Shown here in pieces: positions 32,168 through 41,989 of a stretch of DNA of 64,000 nt (position 1 is its first letter; each line of letters starts with the position of its first letter). The DNA comes from Bathynomus jamesi (taxonomy: Eukaryota > Arthropoda > Malacostraca > Isopoda > Cirolanidae). The notes under the pieces were generated by a model. The model made no database searches. It was not told where the DNA came from and saw only the letters and a list, made by a program, of their open reading frames with translations. A program made the translations under genes and the position numbers. Location: the NCBI GenBank assembly GCA_023014485.1, contig JAJOZX010008840.1:108700-172699 (forward strand), written 5' to 3'.

Positions 32168-32480
32168 GAGTTCACATCAACATTGAAGTTCCCCATTTTT
32201 ATGCACAGAATACTTGCGATTATCTGATAGTGACTTAATTTTGTACAACAAATCTCTGTACTCTTCTGTAGATTGCTGCTTTTATTGTATGGTAAATAGC
32301 AGTTTACAACTAAATGCATTCGTTGTTCACACGTAATTCAGTTCCTAACAACCTTACATTGTCGCTTGTTAGAAATTCTTTATATTTTGTCACTTTTATT
32401 CTTATTAAGAACCCAACTCCACCAAAGAGCCTCCCGTATAATACCGTTTGATAAATCTACTGCTAAGGGCGCATGATATA
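31247..32480 (-). pseudogene. old LINE, endonuclease and pre-RT part
   Basis: Upstream part of the LINE at 28804-30064. The minus-strand frames give FGGVGFLIRIKVTKYKEF and NVRLLGTELRV (32430-32330, endonuclease N-terminus), VVNCYLPYN (32310) and MGNFNVDVN (32195-32165), where GDFN of the nuclease family has become GNFN, then FEQQTPVRNLNNANKRFW and KFVKEETGVKNGLPPTTI (31495-31390). An A/T homopolymer of about 26 bases at 32138-32162 interrupts the frame. Confidence 0.65.
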
Positions 32481-32484
32481 TGAT

Positions 32485-32700
32485 ATAATGATAAGCTTTA
32501 TTGGCAGGATATAAATCCCCTAAAATAGTACAATATCCTTGAAGGTAATAAACGATAAGATAAATTAAACAATAGGTCAATTTTTAGCTTTTTAAATTTA
32601 TTAAAAGAAATAAAAATAAGACGCTTACTGAAAAAATAAAAACTACCCTCAGTTAAGAATATAAAAAGAAAGAAAATAAGAAGTACACATAGTGACAATA
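32485..32700 (-). repeat. LINE 3'-end fragment
   Basis: GATAAGCTTTATTGGCAGGA with AAATCCCCTAAAATAGTACA resembles GATAATGTTTATTGGTAGGA and AGATCCCATAAGAAAAGTACA at 33344-33390. Both look like 3' ends of the same LINE family in the same orientation. Confidence 0.55.
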
Positions 32701-32710
32701 CCAACATATA

Positions 32711-33329
32711 CAGGGTGTTTCAGGAGGAAAGGTCAATACTTCGGGAGGTGATAGTATCGGTCTAATTCTGAATGGTTACGGAGATAGAGCTGTTTGAATC
32801 TACAAATACAAAAGCATTGTTAATGGTAATCAAGAGAAACCAATTACTGTTTCTAACATTTAATGTTTAAACATCGGCATTTTGAATGGTATCAGATACA
32901 GAAATGACAAATTTGTTAGTTTACAATAAGTTTTCAAAAATCCCACCGTCAACCTCAATGCGCTTTGCAACTCGTGTGCGAAGATCGCTTGTTGTTCGTC
33001 TGAGTTGATCTTGACGTTCCTTTATGCGGGCAGCAGCAGCATCCAAAATGCGCGCGAGCAATTCGTCTCGTGTATCCACCTTTCTTTTGTAAACTTGACC
33101 TTTCATCCACCCCCACAAACAATAATCTAACGGAGAGAGGTCTGGAGACCTTGGTGGCCATTGAATGGGACCACCGCGGGGAGAGGAAGAGCTGCGCGCG
33201 CATCAGATTCAAACAGCTCTATCTCCGTAACGATTCGGAATTAGACACATGTTCATATGAACTTTTTTTCTCACAATGACCAATACTATCACCTCCAGAA
33301 GTATTGACCTTTCCTCCTGAAACACCCTG
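32711..33329 (-). mobile_element. mariner-type MITE
   Basis: Begins CAGGGTGTTTCAGGAGG and ends CCTCCTGAAACACCCTG, flanked by TA on both sides (32709-32710 and 33330-33331). Inner arms share TCAATACTTC and GGTGATAGTAT. It retains a transposase C-terminal scrap on the minus strand. Confidence 0.9.
32921..33118 (-). pseudogene. mariner-type transposase C-terminal scrap
   Basis: The minus-strand product has TRDELLARILDAAAARIKER, then LRRTTSDLRTRVAKRIEVDG and GIFENLL. The pattern (D-x-x-x-L-x-x-R-I-x-x-A, then a helix with R and C/R-I-x-x-x-G-G-x-x-E) is the extreme C-terminus of mariner-family transposases. The catalytic residues are gone except possibly upstream debris (YCLWGWMKGQV, from the third-aspartate region). 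Confidence 0.65.
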
Positions 33330-33334
33330 TATAA

Positions 33335-33840
33335 GATGACAATGATAATGTTTATTGGTAGGAGACAGATCCCATAAGAAAAGTACAGTATCCATCAAGG
33401 CGATCAACGATACAACTAAACAATAAATAAAAAAAAAAAAAAAAGAACTACGGTTAATAGAAAAACACAATAATACAATTAATGAAACGAAATAATAAAA
33501 TTAGTAATAACGCTTTACAAAGGTAGTATTAAGAAGAGAAAAATAGAAACAAAAATAAAAACTACATGTTATAGCTATAGACAAACACTTTCATACCAAG
33601 AGGTCACAGTCTACAGTAGAAGACATAAAGCAGAACTGATGAATAGCTTGGACAATTGGATTGTTCGAATTTTTAATTCTTCGCATTAGACTGTACTGAA
33701 CATGTCTTGTTACTTCAGAGAGGCTCGAAACGTTGCGGTTAGCGAACATTTGAGAGGCTAGCATCTTAAAAGTAACTTATGCAGCAGTCTATAGGATCTG
33801 CTGTAAAGCAAATTGAGAGTTCTGCAGGAGTCTTTTTATA
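33335..33840 (-). pseudogene. LINE 3' end, second copy
   Basis: The minus strand encodes VQYSLMRRIKNSNNPIVQAI (about 33690-33630), the counterpart of VQYSLMQRVKKSINPIIQAI at 28940. A 3' UTR runs down to 33340, with an A-run at 33429-33444. Only the last ~60 codons are left. Confidence 0.6.
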
Positions 33841-33916
33841 ATTAACCCAGAGTTGCTGCCAATAAATATTAGTGCAGAAAGTATGAAAAAAGTCTCTTTA
33901 GCTTCGCTTGTGTGTG

Positions 33917-33980
<64 letters not shown>

Positions 33981-34370
33981 ATATATGATTTGCAGAAGTG
34001 TTGTACCACCTGGCACTTTATCGAGCAGATAGCAATATAGATTCACTGATGTAATTTCACCAATTATAAACCAATTTCTGTTGAAAGAAGACCAGAATTG
34101 TCACTGAAAGAACGTCTCTACAAATAGGGTGTTATTATGCCTTAGTGTCTCATCCAAGTTTAGGAGAGAGTATTTGAATTTCTATCTGGAATTATGTTAC
34201 TGAATATACACCGTAATTACCAATCAGGTATGAAATATGGGGCCAATCTTCTTACGGATGAACTTTAGTAATACTTTTTTTCCATTTATAAGATGTCGCT
34301 CCAAATCGCACTATTTCATATGACGTAAAACATACTCTAATGTTATACAAAGAAGGCGACAGTCAAATTA
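33841..34370. other. (AT)n tract and unrecognised sequence
   Basis: (AT)n occupies about 33918-33987. Nothing else is identified. Confidence 0.6.
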
Positions 34371-35985
34371 CACTGGCCAACAAAATGAAACTTTTTTTTC
34401 TCATCACAAACATGATCACACTTTTCTTAATGCATTTTTCGCGCTGATTCCGAATCTGGTTTTATGTTTTTTCTAGCACGTATAGTTATATACTGTAGAT
34501 ACACTGGTTTTGATATTTTTAAGTTTTTGATATTGCTATAAGAAAATTTATGAATGTATAGATCACACTTAGGAATGCTAAACAACAAATACATCATATA
34601 CTTTATTCAATGTACTTATAAATAAAGAATATATACATTATTTTATTAAAAGCGCTGTGAGTGTGATTTTCTTTTGTAAATTTGGCCTGGATTGTCACGA
34701 TACAGCATCCAGCAATGGTCCGCCATCATGCTTTCATTCCAATATCCTTGGTAGCGCTTCTCCATCATCTGAATATCTTGATGGAAGCGCTCTCCTTGCT
34801 CGTCACTCACTGCACCAAGGTTTTCAGGAAAGAAATCTAAGTGGGAATGCAGGAAGTGAATTTTTAACGACATTCGACACTCCATTTCTTTGAAGGCATC
34901 AAGGAGGTTCTTGACTCCATCCTTATACGCAGGTGACTTGTTGCTTCCAAGAAAGTTTTCACATATCCATTTGAACGCCAGCCAAGCCTTCAATTCCAGC
35001 GGACTTAGGACTTTTTCAAATTCAGTGTCATTCAAAACCTCCCTTATTTGTGGCCCAACAAAAATTCCTTCCTTCAATTTTGCTGCAGTAACCTTCGGAA
35101 ATTTCCTTGAAAGGTATTGGAACCCTTCAGAATTGACTTTACCCATTGCTTTAACAAAATTCTTCATTAAACCAAGTTTAATGTGAAGAGGTGGCAGATA
35201 GATCTTTTGGGGATCCACTAAAGGGACAGACTGGACATTGCTTATCCCTGGGACATAAGTTTATGTATACCTAAGTGGCCAGTCACTTTTGGTGTAATGT
35301 TCTATAGTGGCGCGACTGTCCCACAGGCAAAGGAAACAACAAAATTTTGTGAATCCTGACTGCATACCCATAAGCATTCCTATAACTTTTAGATCTCCAC
35401 AAACATTCCATTGATGACTGTCGTATTTGATTGCCTTAAGTAGTATATCCATATTGTCATATGTCTCGTTTAGACGGACGGAATGGGCAATGGGGATGGA
35501 TGGCATTATATTACCATTATGCAAAAGAACTGCTTTCAGGGGTCATTCTTACATTGTCGAGGCATGTTGACTGACCTGAGCAAACTATAAATTCAAAAAA
35601 AATGTACACCAACTTGACACAACAAGTTCTTGGACTGGACTGATCTTTTGACACACAAAGCACGGCGTTGTTGCCTGAATCACAATGCTGCTAGACGTAA
35701 AAGCTCACACCTGAAATACATAAGATGTATAATTAAGATAAATGAAATCAATAAGATGAATAAACTAAAAAAACACAATGAAATAAACACAATCAAATGT
35801 TGAAATATTAGTATTTTGCCTATTTAAAATGGTTAAATCTGTGTAGTTATATATATATATATATGCCTTCATCTTGAAAACTATACGTGCTAGAAAAAAT
35901 CTGAATGCAGTTTTGGAGTCAGCGTGAAAAATGCTATCCAGCCACCACAAATTTTACTCTGATGAAAAATCTTTGTTGACCAGTG
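34371..35985 (-). mobile_element. CACTA-like (EnSpm) DNA transposon, 1.6 kb
   Basis: Starts CACTGGCCAACAAA and ends TTTGTTGACCAGTG, between TTA and TTA (34368-34370 and 35986-35988). CACTG termini with a 3-bp duplication are the signature of EnSpm/CACTA elements. Subterminal ACTATACGTGCTAGAAAA at 35880 is the inverse of sequence near 34475. A lone right end of the same family lies at 42446-42470. Confidence 0.7.
34646..35524 (-). pseudogene. CACTA-like transposase C-terminal part
   Basis: Two minus-strand frames belong together. The first (35524-35261) reads IAHSVRLNETYDNMDILLKA, VCGDLKVIGMLMGMQSGFTK and FCCFLCLWDSRATIEHY. A break at about 35255 leads to the second (35218-34646): DPQKIYLPPLHIKLGLMKNF, EGIFVGPQIREVLND, MSLKIHFLHSHLDFFPENLG then DEQGERFHQDIQMMEKRYQG. 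CGDLK and the CxxC-like CCFLC are plausible parts of the catalytic core. I recognise this protein as widespread in invertebrate genomes. The N-terminal third is missing. It could be scored as a near-complete C-terminal domain if the break is a single frameshift. Confidence 0.7.
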
Positions 35986-35988
35986 TTA

Positions 35989-37308
35989 TTAATGAAATTA
36001 ATGAAAATTCGTGAAATCACAAAGATTTCTGTTGAAGGTGTTTAAAAATTAATCAAGAAATACAATTAAATATACAATAGGTTATCGAGGCTGTTGTACT
36101 GTAGCCTACTCTTCAACTGAGATTACTTCACGTTCACTGTCATTCTCATTTTTGTCCGGGGTCCATAGGTAAGAAAGCTCGGAATGAGAATTCCAAATCT
36201 GATAAAAGAGTTGCCTGATTATGGAATATGTAAAATGAGACTGACGCATTTGGCTACCAGAGGGATATTTTCTAAGATAAATCTAACTTAAAGTGGGAAA
36301 CCCTATATACACAGTGATAATAGGAATGGATCAATTTGAGAATTGCTCTTTTATGGATTTTCACTCTTGGACGCGGAATAAAGTGGGAAGTACACCGAGT
36401 GGAAATAAGATCTTCAAGTGCTACGAGTACAACCAATTCAAAAAGACTCTTCGTGAATCGTAATATTTCTTACCGATAAATGTGACACGCGGACCATAAA
36501 CAATACCCCAGTGGAAGAAATGCGGCCTAAGTTTGTGTTCTTAATTAACTTCAATATATTTCAAAGCCCGTTTTCGTCAAAATAAAAACTACAACTTTTA
36601 AGAGTTTAAATTTTTGGTGGTTAAAAATTTGGAAAGATTTTTTCCCTCAACATATTGCTCCTACAAACAACACAAATGAAAGCAGAATTGAAGTAATAAC
36701 GCGTATTTATTTGAACGAACGCCGTGTTCATTCATTTAATAGAAATTTTCATTCTTTCATGTATGATGATGATGATTCGTAACTGAGAACACTGAAAATA
36801 AATTGAATTGGGAGTAATGACAGGAAGCAAGTTCATTAGATTTGTTGTAATACAATATTGACAATTATCACTATTTTTAGTGTTCTTTTACAGAAACGCT
36901 TATCAATACTAACATTTTAGATCCCTCCAATTGTGCTGTAAAGCGACAAAGTGTTAAGGAAATTTTTTCTTCTATCATATATTTGCCACCATTAAACATT
37001 TAACTCCTTTTATGGAATGACTTAGAAATGTACATTAAATATACAGATCAGAATGAAATTAGAGTACAAAACAAGCCAGGAACTGATGTCTCAAAAGGAA
37101 CAAGAAATAACAATATTCGATAAGGTGTGTTCAAAAACTAATTTTAGATAATTAATATGTGAATTGAATATTAGGTGCATTTCGGTGCGGAGATGAAGAA
37201 AATTTATATTTTGTGCATTTGGTTAATTGTGTTGGATTTTCGTATTGAAAACTAATGTACTTTTTATATGAAATTAGCCTTGGTATATATTTTAAAGTTG
37301 TAGAACGC
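35989..37308. other. no gene or element recognised
   Basis: AT-rich; short GATGAT repeat near 36765-36776. Nothing else identified on either strand. Confidence 0.5.
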
Positions 37309-37316
37309 GGTTTTTC

Positions 37317-37497
37317 GGATCACCTGAAGATTAGGGCCCCAACCTTCTTTAGTTAGCCTTATAAGGCAAACTATCGAAAATATCACGACCTAACCTAACC
37401 AATCGTTAGGTCAACTGTACGCCTTGAAGAATGGTTAGATTAGGTCATGATATTTTCTTTACTAAAGAAGGTGGGGGCCCTGATCTTCGGGTGATCC
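37317..37497. mobile_element. foldback MITE, GGATCACC family (copy 1)
   Basis: Starts GGATCACCTGAAGAT and ends ATCTTCGGGTGATCC. The flanks GGTTTTTC and GGTTCTTC form an 8-bp duplication with one mismatch. It contains the ACGACCTAACCTAACCAATCG module. Confidence 0.85.
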
Positions 37498-37824
37498 GGT
37501 TCTTCTTTCGGTCCTTGAGAAACTGTAGTTTTCTACACGCAAAATCCTTAATGCTCATTTAGTTTAAGTTAAAGTCTTTTTAGTATTCAATATTTTAGTG
37601 TTTTGACATTGAAGAAAACTCTTTTTAGCATTTCCGATTTTCACAAGTTAAGGCGATGAAATTCCAGTAATCACTAAAGGAAGCAGAGTCGCATGATTCT
37701 TAAATAAACTGAATTCTTCCAAACGTCTTGAAAAACATAGTACCTGTTTCAAAAATGGTTACTGTATGTCCAACGAAACAGTGTGGTTAACAACTCAAGA
37801 TTTTTTATACCTGTAACAATTTTC

Positions 37825-38061
37825 GATACTTTTCCGTTATACCCCACAATTTCTTCTTTCCCGGTTAGGTCAACTGTTGTACGCTCTTTACAACTAGTTA
37901 GGTTAAGTCGTGATATTTTCCTTAAAATATTCGTTAGTATTTCGTTAAAATATTCATTAGTTTTAACGAAAATAACACGACTTAGTCTAACCAATTGTCA
38001 AGGGCGTACAGTTGACCAAACCGGGAAAGAAGAAATCGTGGGGGTATAACGGAAAAGTGTC
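37825..38061. mobile_element. foldback MITE, ACTTTTCCG family
   Basis: Starts GATACTTTTCCGTTATACC and ends GGTATAACGGAAAAGTGTC, with arms of about 60 bp (CTTCTTTCCCGG and CCGGGAAAGAAG included). The 8-bp duplication is CAATTTTC (37817-37824 and 38062-38069). The centre carries the TTAGGTTAAGTCGTGATATT module in both directions. Confidence 0.88.
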
Positions 38062-38258
38062 CAATTTTCTTCGTCAGCGCCCGTAACTCAGTGAATAACC
38101 GTTTCCCTATAAGCGAAGTGAAAATTGAGATCGGGTGTTCGACTCTCATTGGTGCTGGTTAATAATAATCCAGGAGTTAACAGAATGGGCCGCATTAGTT
38201 GGCCTGAGCGCTGTGTCCATTTCGGCCCTTCTGACTAAATATTAAGTTTTCGGCGCTA

Positions 38259-38599
38259 CTGTAGTATGCGGTCTACCGTTCAAAATATTTAAAAGGAATT
38301 GAAAATGAATTGAAAGGAATTATAATTTAATTTACACAATTAAGGAATTATTAAAGAAGTTAAACATACTACTACCGCATACTTAACGGTAGACCGCATA
38401 CTACAGTACGCCCTTGATGATTGGTTAGGTTAAGTCGTGATATTTTCGTTAGTTTTAACGAAAATATCACGACTCAACCTAACCAATCGTCAAGGGCGTA
38501 CAATTAATCTAATAATAAGAAGATAAGAAACTATAATTAAAGGGTAGACCGCCGAATCGTAGGTAGACCGCAGAATCGTAGGTAGACCGCATACTACAG
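38259..38599. mobile_element. composite TA-flanked MITE (CTGTAGTATGCGG family)
   Basis: Starts CTGTAGTATGCGGTC and ends GACCGCATACTACAG between TA dinucleotides. An internal second terminus (GGTAGACCGCATACTACAG, 38388-38406) suggests a 150-bp unit fused to a second one. The palindrome at 38406-38501 and two GAATCGTAGGTAGACCGC sub-repeats (about 38553-38590) fill the right part. Confidence 0.75.
38406..38501. repeat. near-perfect palindrome (shared MITE module)
   Basis: Arms of about 45 bp: GTACGCCCTTGATGATTGG...GTGATATTTTCGTTA and its inverse with two or three mismatches. The same arm sequence recurs in neighbouring MITEs. Confidence 0.9.
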
Positions 38600-38633
38600 T
38601 AGCACCAAGTTTTCTTATACGAGTAAATATTTC

Positions 38634-38836
38634 GGATCACCTGAAGATCAGGGCCCCCAGCCTTCGTTAGTTAGCCTTATAAGGCTAACTAACGAAAATA
38701 TCACGACTTAACCTAACCAATCGTTAGGTCAACTGTACGCCCTTGACGATTGGTTAGGGTAAGCGGTAATATTTTCGTTAGTTAGCCTTATAAGGCTAAC
38801 TAAAGAAAGCTGGGGGCCATGATCTTCGGGTGATCC
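38634..38836. mobile_element. foldback MITE, GGATCACC family (copy 2)
   Basis: Starts GGATCACCTGAAGATC and ends GATCTTCGGGTGATCC, with an exact 8-bp duplication AATATTTC (38626-38633 and 38837-38844). Subterminal TTAGCCTTATAAGGCTAA palindromes occur on both sides. The interior holds two inverted copies of the module. Confidence 0.92.
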
Positions 38837-38844
38837 AATATTTC

Positions 38845-39956
38845 TCTCGTATGATTTTTTGCTTTTCCACATTTATATTTTTTGAAAATATTTTAAAAGG
38901 ATCGAGTTAGTTTTAAATAGAAGATAAGCGAGGTTTATATTAGCATTACCCATTACATTATTAACACTAGACCTATTTAAAAGTAATGTTGTAATTCAAA
39001 CTACGGTAACTGTAGTATTAATATTAAATCTATATAAAATTAATATAGTAAATTACACTACGATAAATTTCTGAAGTTATTCGAATAGATATAATGAAGT
39101 AACTTTTATTTTAAAATATAAAACGTGTAACGTCAATCAAACAAGTTCGTTTTAGACAATCACGTACGAAAAATGGGAAATCTAAACTTTTTATCACAGA
39201 GATAAGCTAAATTTAAATTAATTTATTAACTTTTAATATGAAAACGCAAATGCTTTCAGTACATTCAACACGCAGCTTCTACAATTCACATAATTGCGTT
39301 AAATCATTAACTGGGTTAATTAACCATTCGGTAATTGATATTTCAAATACATGAAAACCATTTCTGTTCTCTCAAAATAGCAGCAAATGGCCATTTTGCA
39401 GAAACCAAGACATAAAAACTTTTCCATGCACTTAGCTAAATAGAACGATTGTAATTTATTGACAAACCTCCCACTTGCGTATATTTATAGGCTGTTTTCT
39501 ACAAAGTTTGCCATTTAATTTTTTTTTAAATGTAGAATTTTTGTTTTTAACAAATGCTATAAATTTAAGGTAATTCCAAAGTTAATTAATTTTATTACAG
39601 ATACGGAAATCGTACATAATTTAAGTCAAATAAATATGCACGTACTCGTATGTATAATTGTGTGTGTGTGTGTGTGTGTGTATTTATTTTATTTAAATTA
39701 TTTAGGGTTTCAGTTTCTAATGAATTAATGTATTTATGTAGAGACAGAAAAAGTAATTATTTTTTGTATTGTTAATTATTTTTCTTTTGCTAAATTAGAA
39801 AGGATGCGATTAAAATTAATGATCCAATTAGTATTACTAAAAATTACAAAAAAAAACAAAAAAAAAACTGATTCCGTCCATCTTGAGGAGGAAAGTCATT
39901 TGTATCCACTTCTCTCTAATTCTAAAGGTAAATAGAAAGACCCCTTGCGAAATGAG
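38845..39956. other. unrecognised AT-rich stretch
   Basis: (TG)n at about 39660-39681 and A-runs at 39847-39868. No gene or element recognised. Confidence 0.5.
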
Positions 39957-40047
39957 AGGTAGAGGTAGAGGTAGAGGTAGAGGTCGAGGTCTCTAAGGAT
40001 TATATACATACAAATAATTTGTTAATAATAAATAAATTCCAATAATA
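39957..40047 (+). repeat. (GTAGAG)n plus lone LINE 3' tail
   Basis: Four to five AGGTAG-type hexamers at 39957-39986, then ATATACATACAAATAATTTG and AATAAATTCCAATAATATCA, which closely match the 3' end of the LINE fragment at about 63563-63615. Confidence 0.7.
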
Positions 40048-40484
40048 TCACTGCGGTGTATGCGATACTTTTCAAAGCAACTATATAAGGCTAGGAATGA
40101 CCCTAGGCTAGAACAGGAAGTCACTAGGCCCTAGCCTTAGTCTAGGGGCGGATCCAGAGCACAATTTTAGGGGGGAGGCGGTCACTAGGGATGTACCGAT
40201 ATCGCTTTTTAGCCGATTACCGATAATTAAAAACAGTATCGGCCGATAACCGATACCGATATCCAGCTAGGGTTTATTAGTTTGTCATATTTTTGTAACT
40301 TATTCATAATTTATTTTCTGTGTTGAAAATTTGGCACCAAAGCAATAATCTTTTTCATTAAAAATGGCAACACTGCATTAGATGTCATAGTTTTGTTTGT
40401 TATACAGTGTGTTTATAAAGTCCCTATCTATTTCGTTGAATTAACGGTTTTTATTTATTTTTGTTGCAGAACCCTATGAAAATG

Positions 40485-41442
40485 AATGTACAAGAATGGG
40501 TGATGGTAGTGACACTTCGGATTAAAGGAAAGAAATGCAAAGAAATTAGAGAGGTTTGAAAGAACATTTCACAAGCCAGGTCCTACAGACAAAACAATTC
40601 GTGATTTGCTTAATAAATTTAAAAGAACGGGATCTGTTCATGATGAGTCAAGATCTGGAGCATGCTGTAAATGCGGTACGTAATGTTATCGATGAACATC
40701 CAAGCATGTCAATTCGCACCACATCATGTAGACTCAGGATACCCAAATCAACTGTCCACAAAATTTTGAAATCTATGTTGAAGAAGAGAAGTTATCACAT
40801 TCAGGTGCTTCATGACTTACATGAAGAGGATTATCCAAAGCGAAGTGCAATGTGTGCCGATCTTGTTGAACATATTCAGAATGAAAATTTAATGGACCAC
40901 ATTCTCTTCGGTGATGAAGCAATTTTCCACACGTGTGGAAAGGTTAATCGCCATAACTTCCGCATATGGGCTAATGAAAAGCCAGTTGATTTCTATCAAT
41001 GGGAACGAGATTCTCGTAAAGTTAGTCTGGTTGGGTATGACAAAATCTAAGATTTATTTGCCCTTTTTCTTTGCTGAAGCTACAGTTACAGGGCTTATTT
41101 ATTTGAGACATGCTTCAGTAATTCCTGGAACCCCAGCTTCATTCAGATGGCATTTTAAACACCGTCGTCTTTCAACAAGATGGGGCACCTTGTCATTACG
41201 CAAATATTGTTCGGGAGTACCTAAATGAACGATTTCGGGATCTTGCAGATCTGTAACCCTCGTTTGATAGACGTTTGATTTGATAAAGCCCCATGCAAAG
41301 AAATCCAAGGGCGTTAGGTCAGGAGATCGAACGCCCTTGGATTTCTTTGCATGGGGCTTTATCAAATCAAACGTCTATCAAACGAGGGTTACAGATCTGC
41401 AAGATTTACGTGCTCGTATCGTAACAGCAGTTAAAAAATAAC
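40485..41442 (+). pseudogene. mariner-type transposase, broken
   Basis: The N-terminus from about 40485 reads NVQEWVMVVTLRIKGKKCKE, then after a frameshift TFHKPGPTDKTIRDLLNKFK and RTGSVHDESRSGAC. From 40660 the main frame gives VIDEHPSMSIRTTSCRLRIP, STVHKILKSML, QVLHDLHEEDYPKRSAMC and LFGDEAIFHTCGKVNRHNFR, with the first catalytic aspartate in GDEA. A frameshift near 41050 leads to VVFQQDGAPCHYANIVREYL (second aspartate, about 41164-41222). The third block, SPDLTPLDFFAWGFIKSNVY, is at about 41322-41375 but its upstream codons are replaced by an inverted copy. It ends at about 41442. Confidence 0.85.
41240..41405. repeat. perfect palindrome, 76-bp arms, 14-bp loop
   Basis: 41240-41315 is the exact reverse complement of 41330-41405. 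The plus strand of the right arm is the normal coding strand around the third catalytic block; the left arm and loop are an inverted copy that replaced the original codons. Confidence 0.97.
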
Positions 41443-41685
41443 ACCTGTCATGCTCCAAAATGTGTTCTGCAATGCTGCTGACAGATTCAAACTCTGCAGA
41501 GACACTGATGGTGCTCATGTAGAATCATCTGCTTAAGTATTCATTAAATGTATGCCTTCTATTGTATTGTTATTGAATTTTACCCTTTGTGCTACGTTTT
41601 CACTGAAATAGATAGGGACTTTATAAACACCCTGTACAATTGAACTGCGGGCCTATGTTGGGCTTAGTTAATGTGTTTTTAGGGG

Positions 41686-41850
41686 AATTTAGCTCAGAGA
41701 TATTTGGGAGCACCATCAACAACAGTTGCAAGCGAACGCATGTTCAGTATTGGAGGAAACATTGCCAGTGCTGCTAGAAATCGGCTCTCTCCTGAACATA
41801 CAGAGAAGCTGCTATTTTTACATGAGAACTTAACCCTTGTGAAAAAATAA
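41686..41850 (+). pseudogene. hAT transposase C-terminal dimerisation domain
   Basis: Fifty-four residues and a stop, reading NLAQRYLGAPSTTVASERMF, SIGGNIASAARNRLSPEHTE and KLLFLHENLTLVKK. This is the classic hAT C-terminal dimerisation motif (L-x-x-P-x-T-x-x-x-S-E-R-x-F-S, then R-N-x-L-x-P-E, then L-F-L-x-x-N-L). The catalytic part and zinc finger are absent. It lies just inside the right end of the hAT remnant, in the expected orientation. Confidence 0.93.
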
Positions 41851-41989
41851 CGGTTATATGAAGTGATAAAACAATAAAATATTGGAAATTTCATCCTCTA
41901 AATAGTCTTTTGTTCATAATTTTGGAAAATCGTACTTTTGAAATATCGGCCGATATAACCGATACCGATACATCCCTAGCGGTCAACTT

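Larger units (their letters stand above)
40405..41634 (+). mobile_element. mariner/Tc1 element, 1.23 kb
   Basis: Starts CAGTGTGTTTATAAAGTCCC; the right end inverted reads CAGGGTGTTTATAAAGTCCC, with matching CTATCTATTTC. TA flanks are at 40403-40404 and 41635-41636. Length is normal for a full mariner. The transposase gene is broken and carries a palindrome (41240-41405). Confidence 0.92.
40186..41978 (+). mobile_element. hAT element remnant, interrupted by mariner
   Basis: Starts TAGGGATGTACCGATATCG and ends CGATACCGATACATCCCTA. The flanks GCGGTCAC (40178-40185) and GCGGTCAA (41979-41986) form an 8-bp duplication with one mismatch. Its own DNA is only about 560 bp: 40186-40404 and 41635-41978, so most of the transposase was deleted before or around insertion of the mariner. 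Confidence 0.9.

Noticed and set aside
41099..41365. Open frame on the minus strand with SPDLTPLDFFAWG
   Set aside because: It is the mirror of the mariner transposase produced by the perfect palindrome at 41240-41405, not a separate gene.
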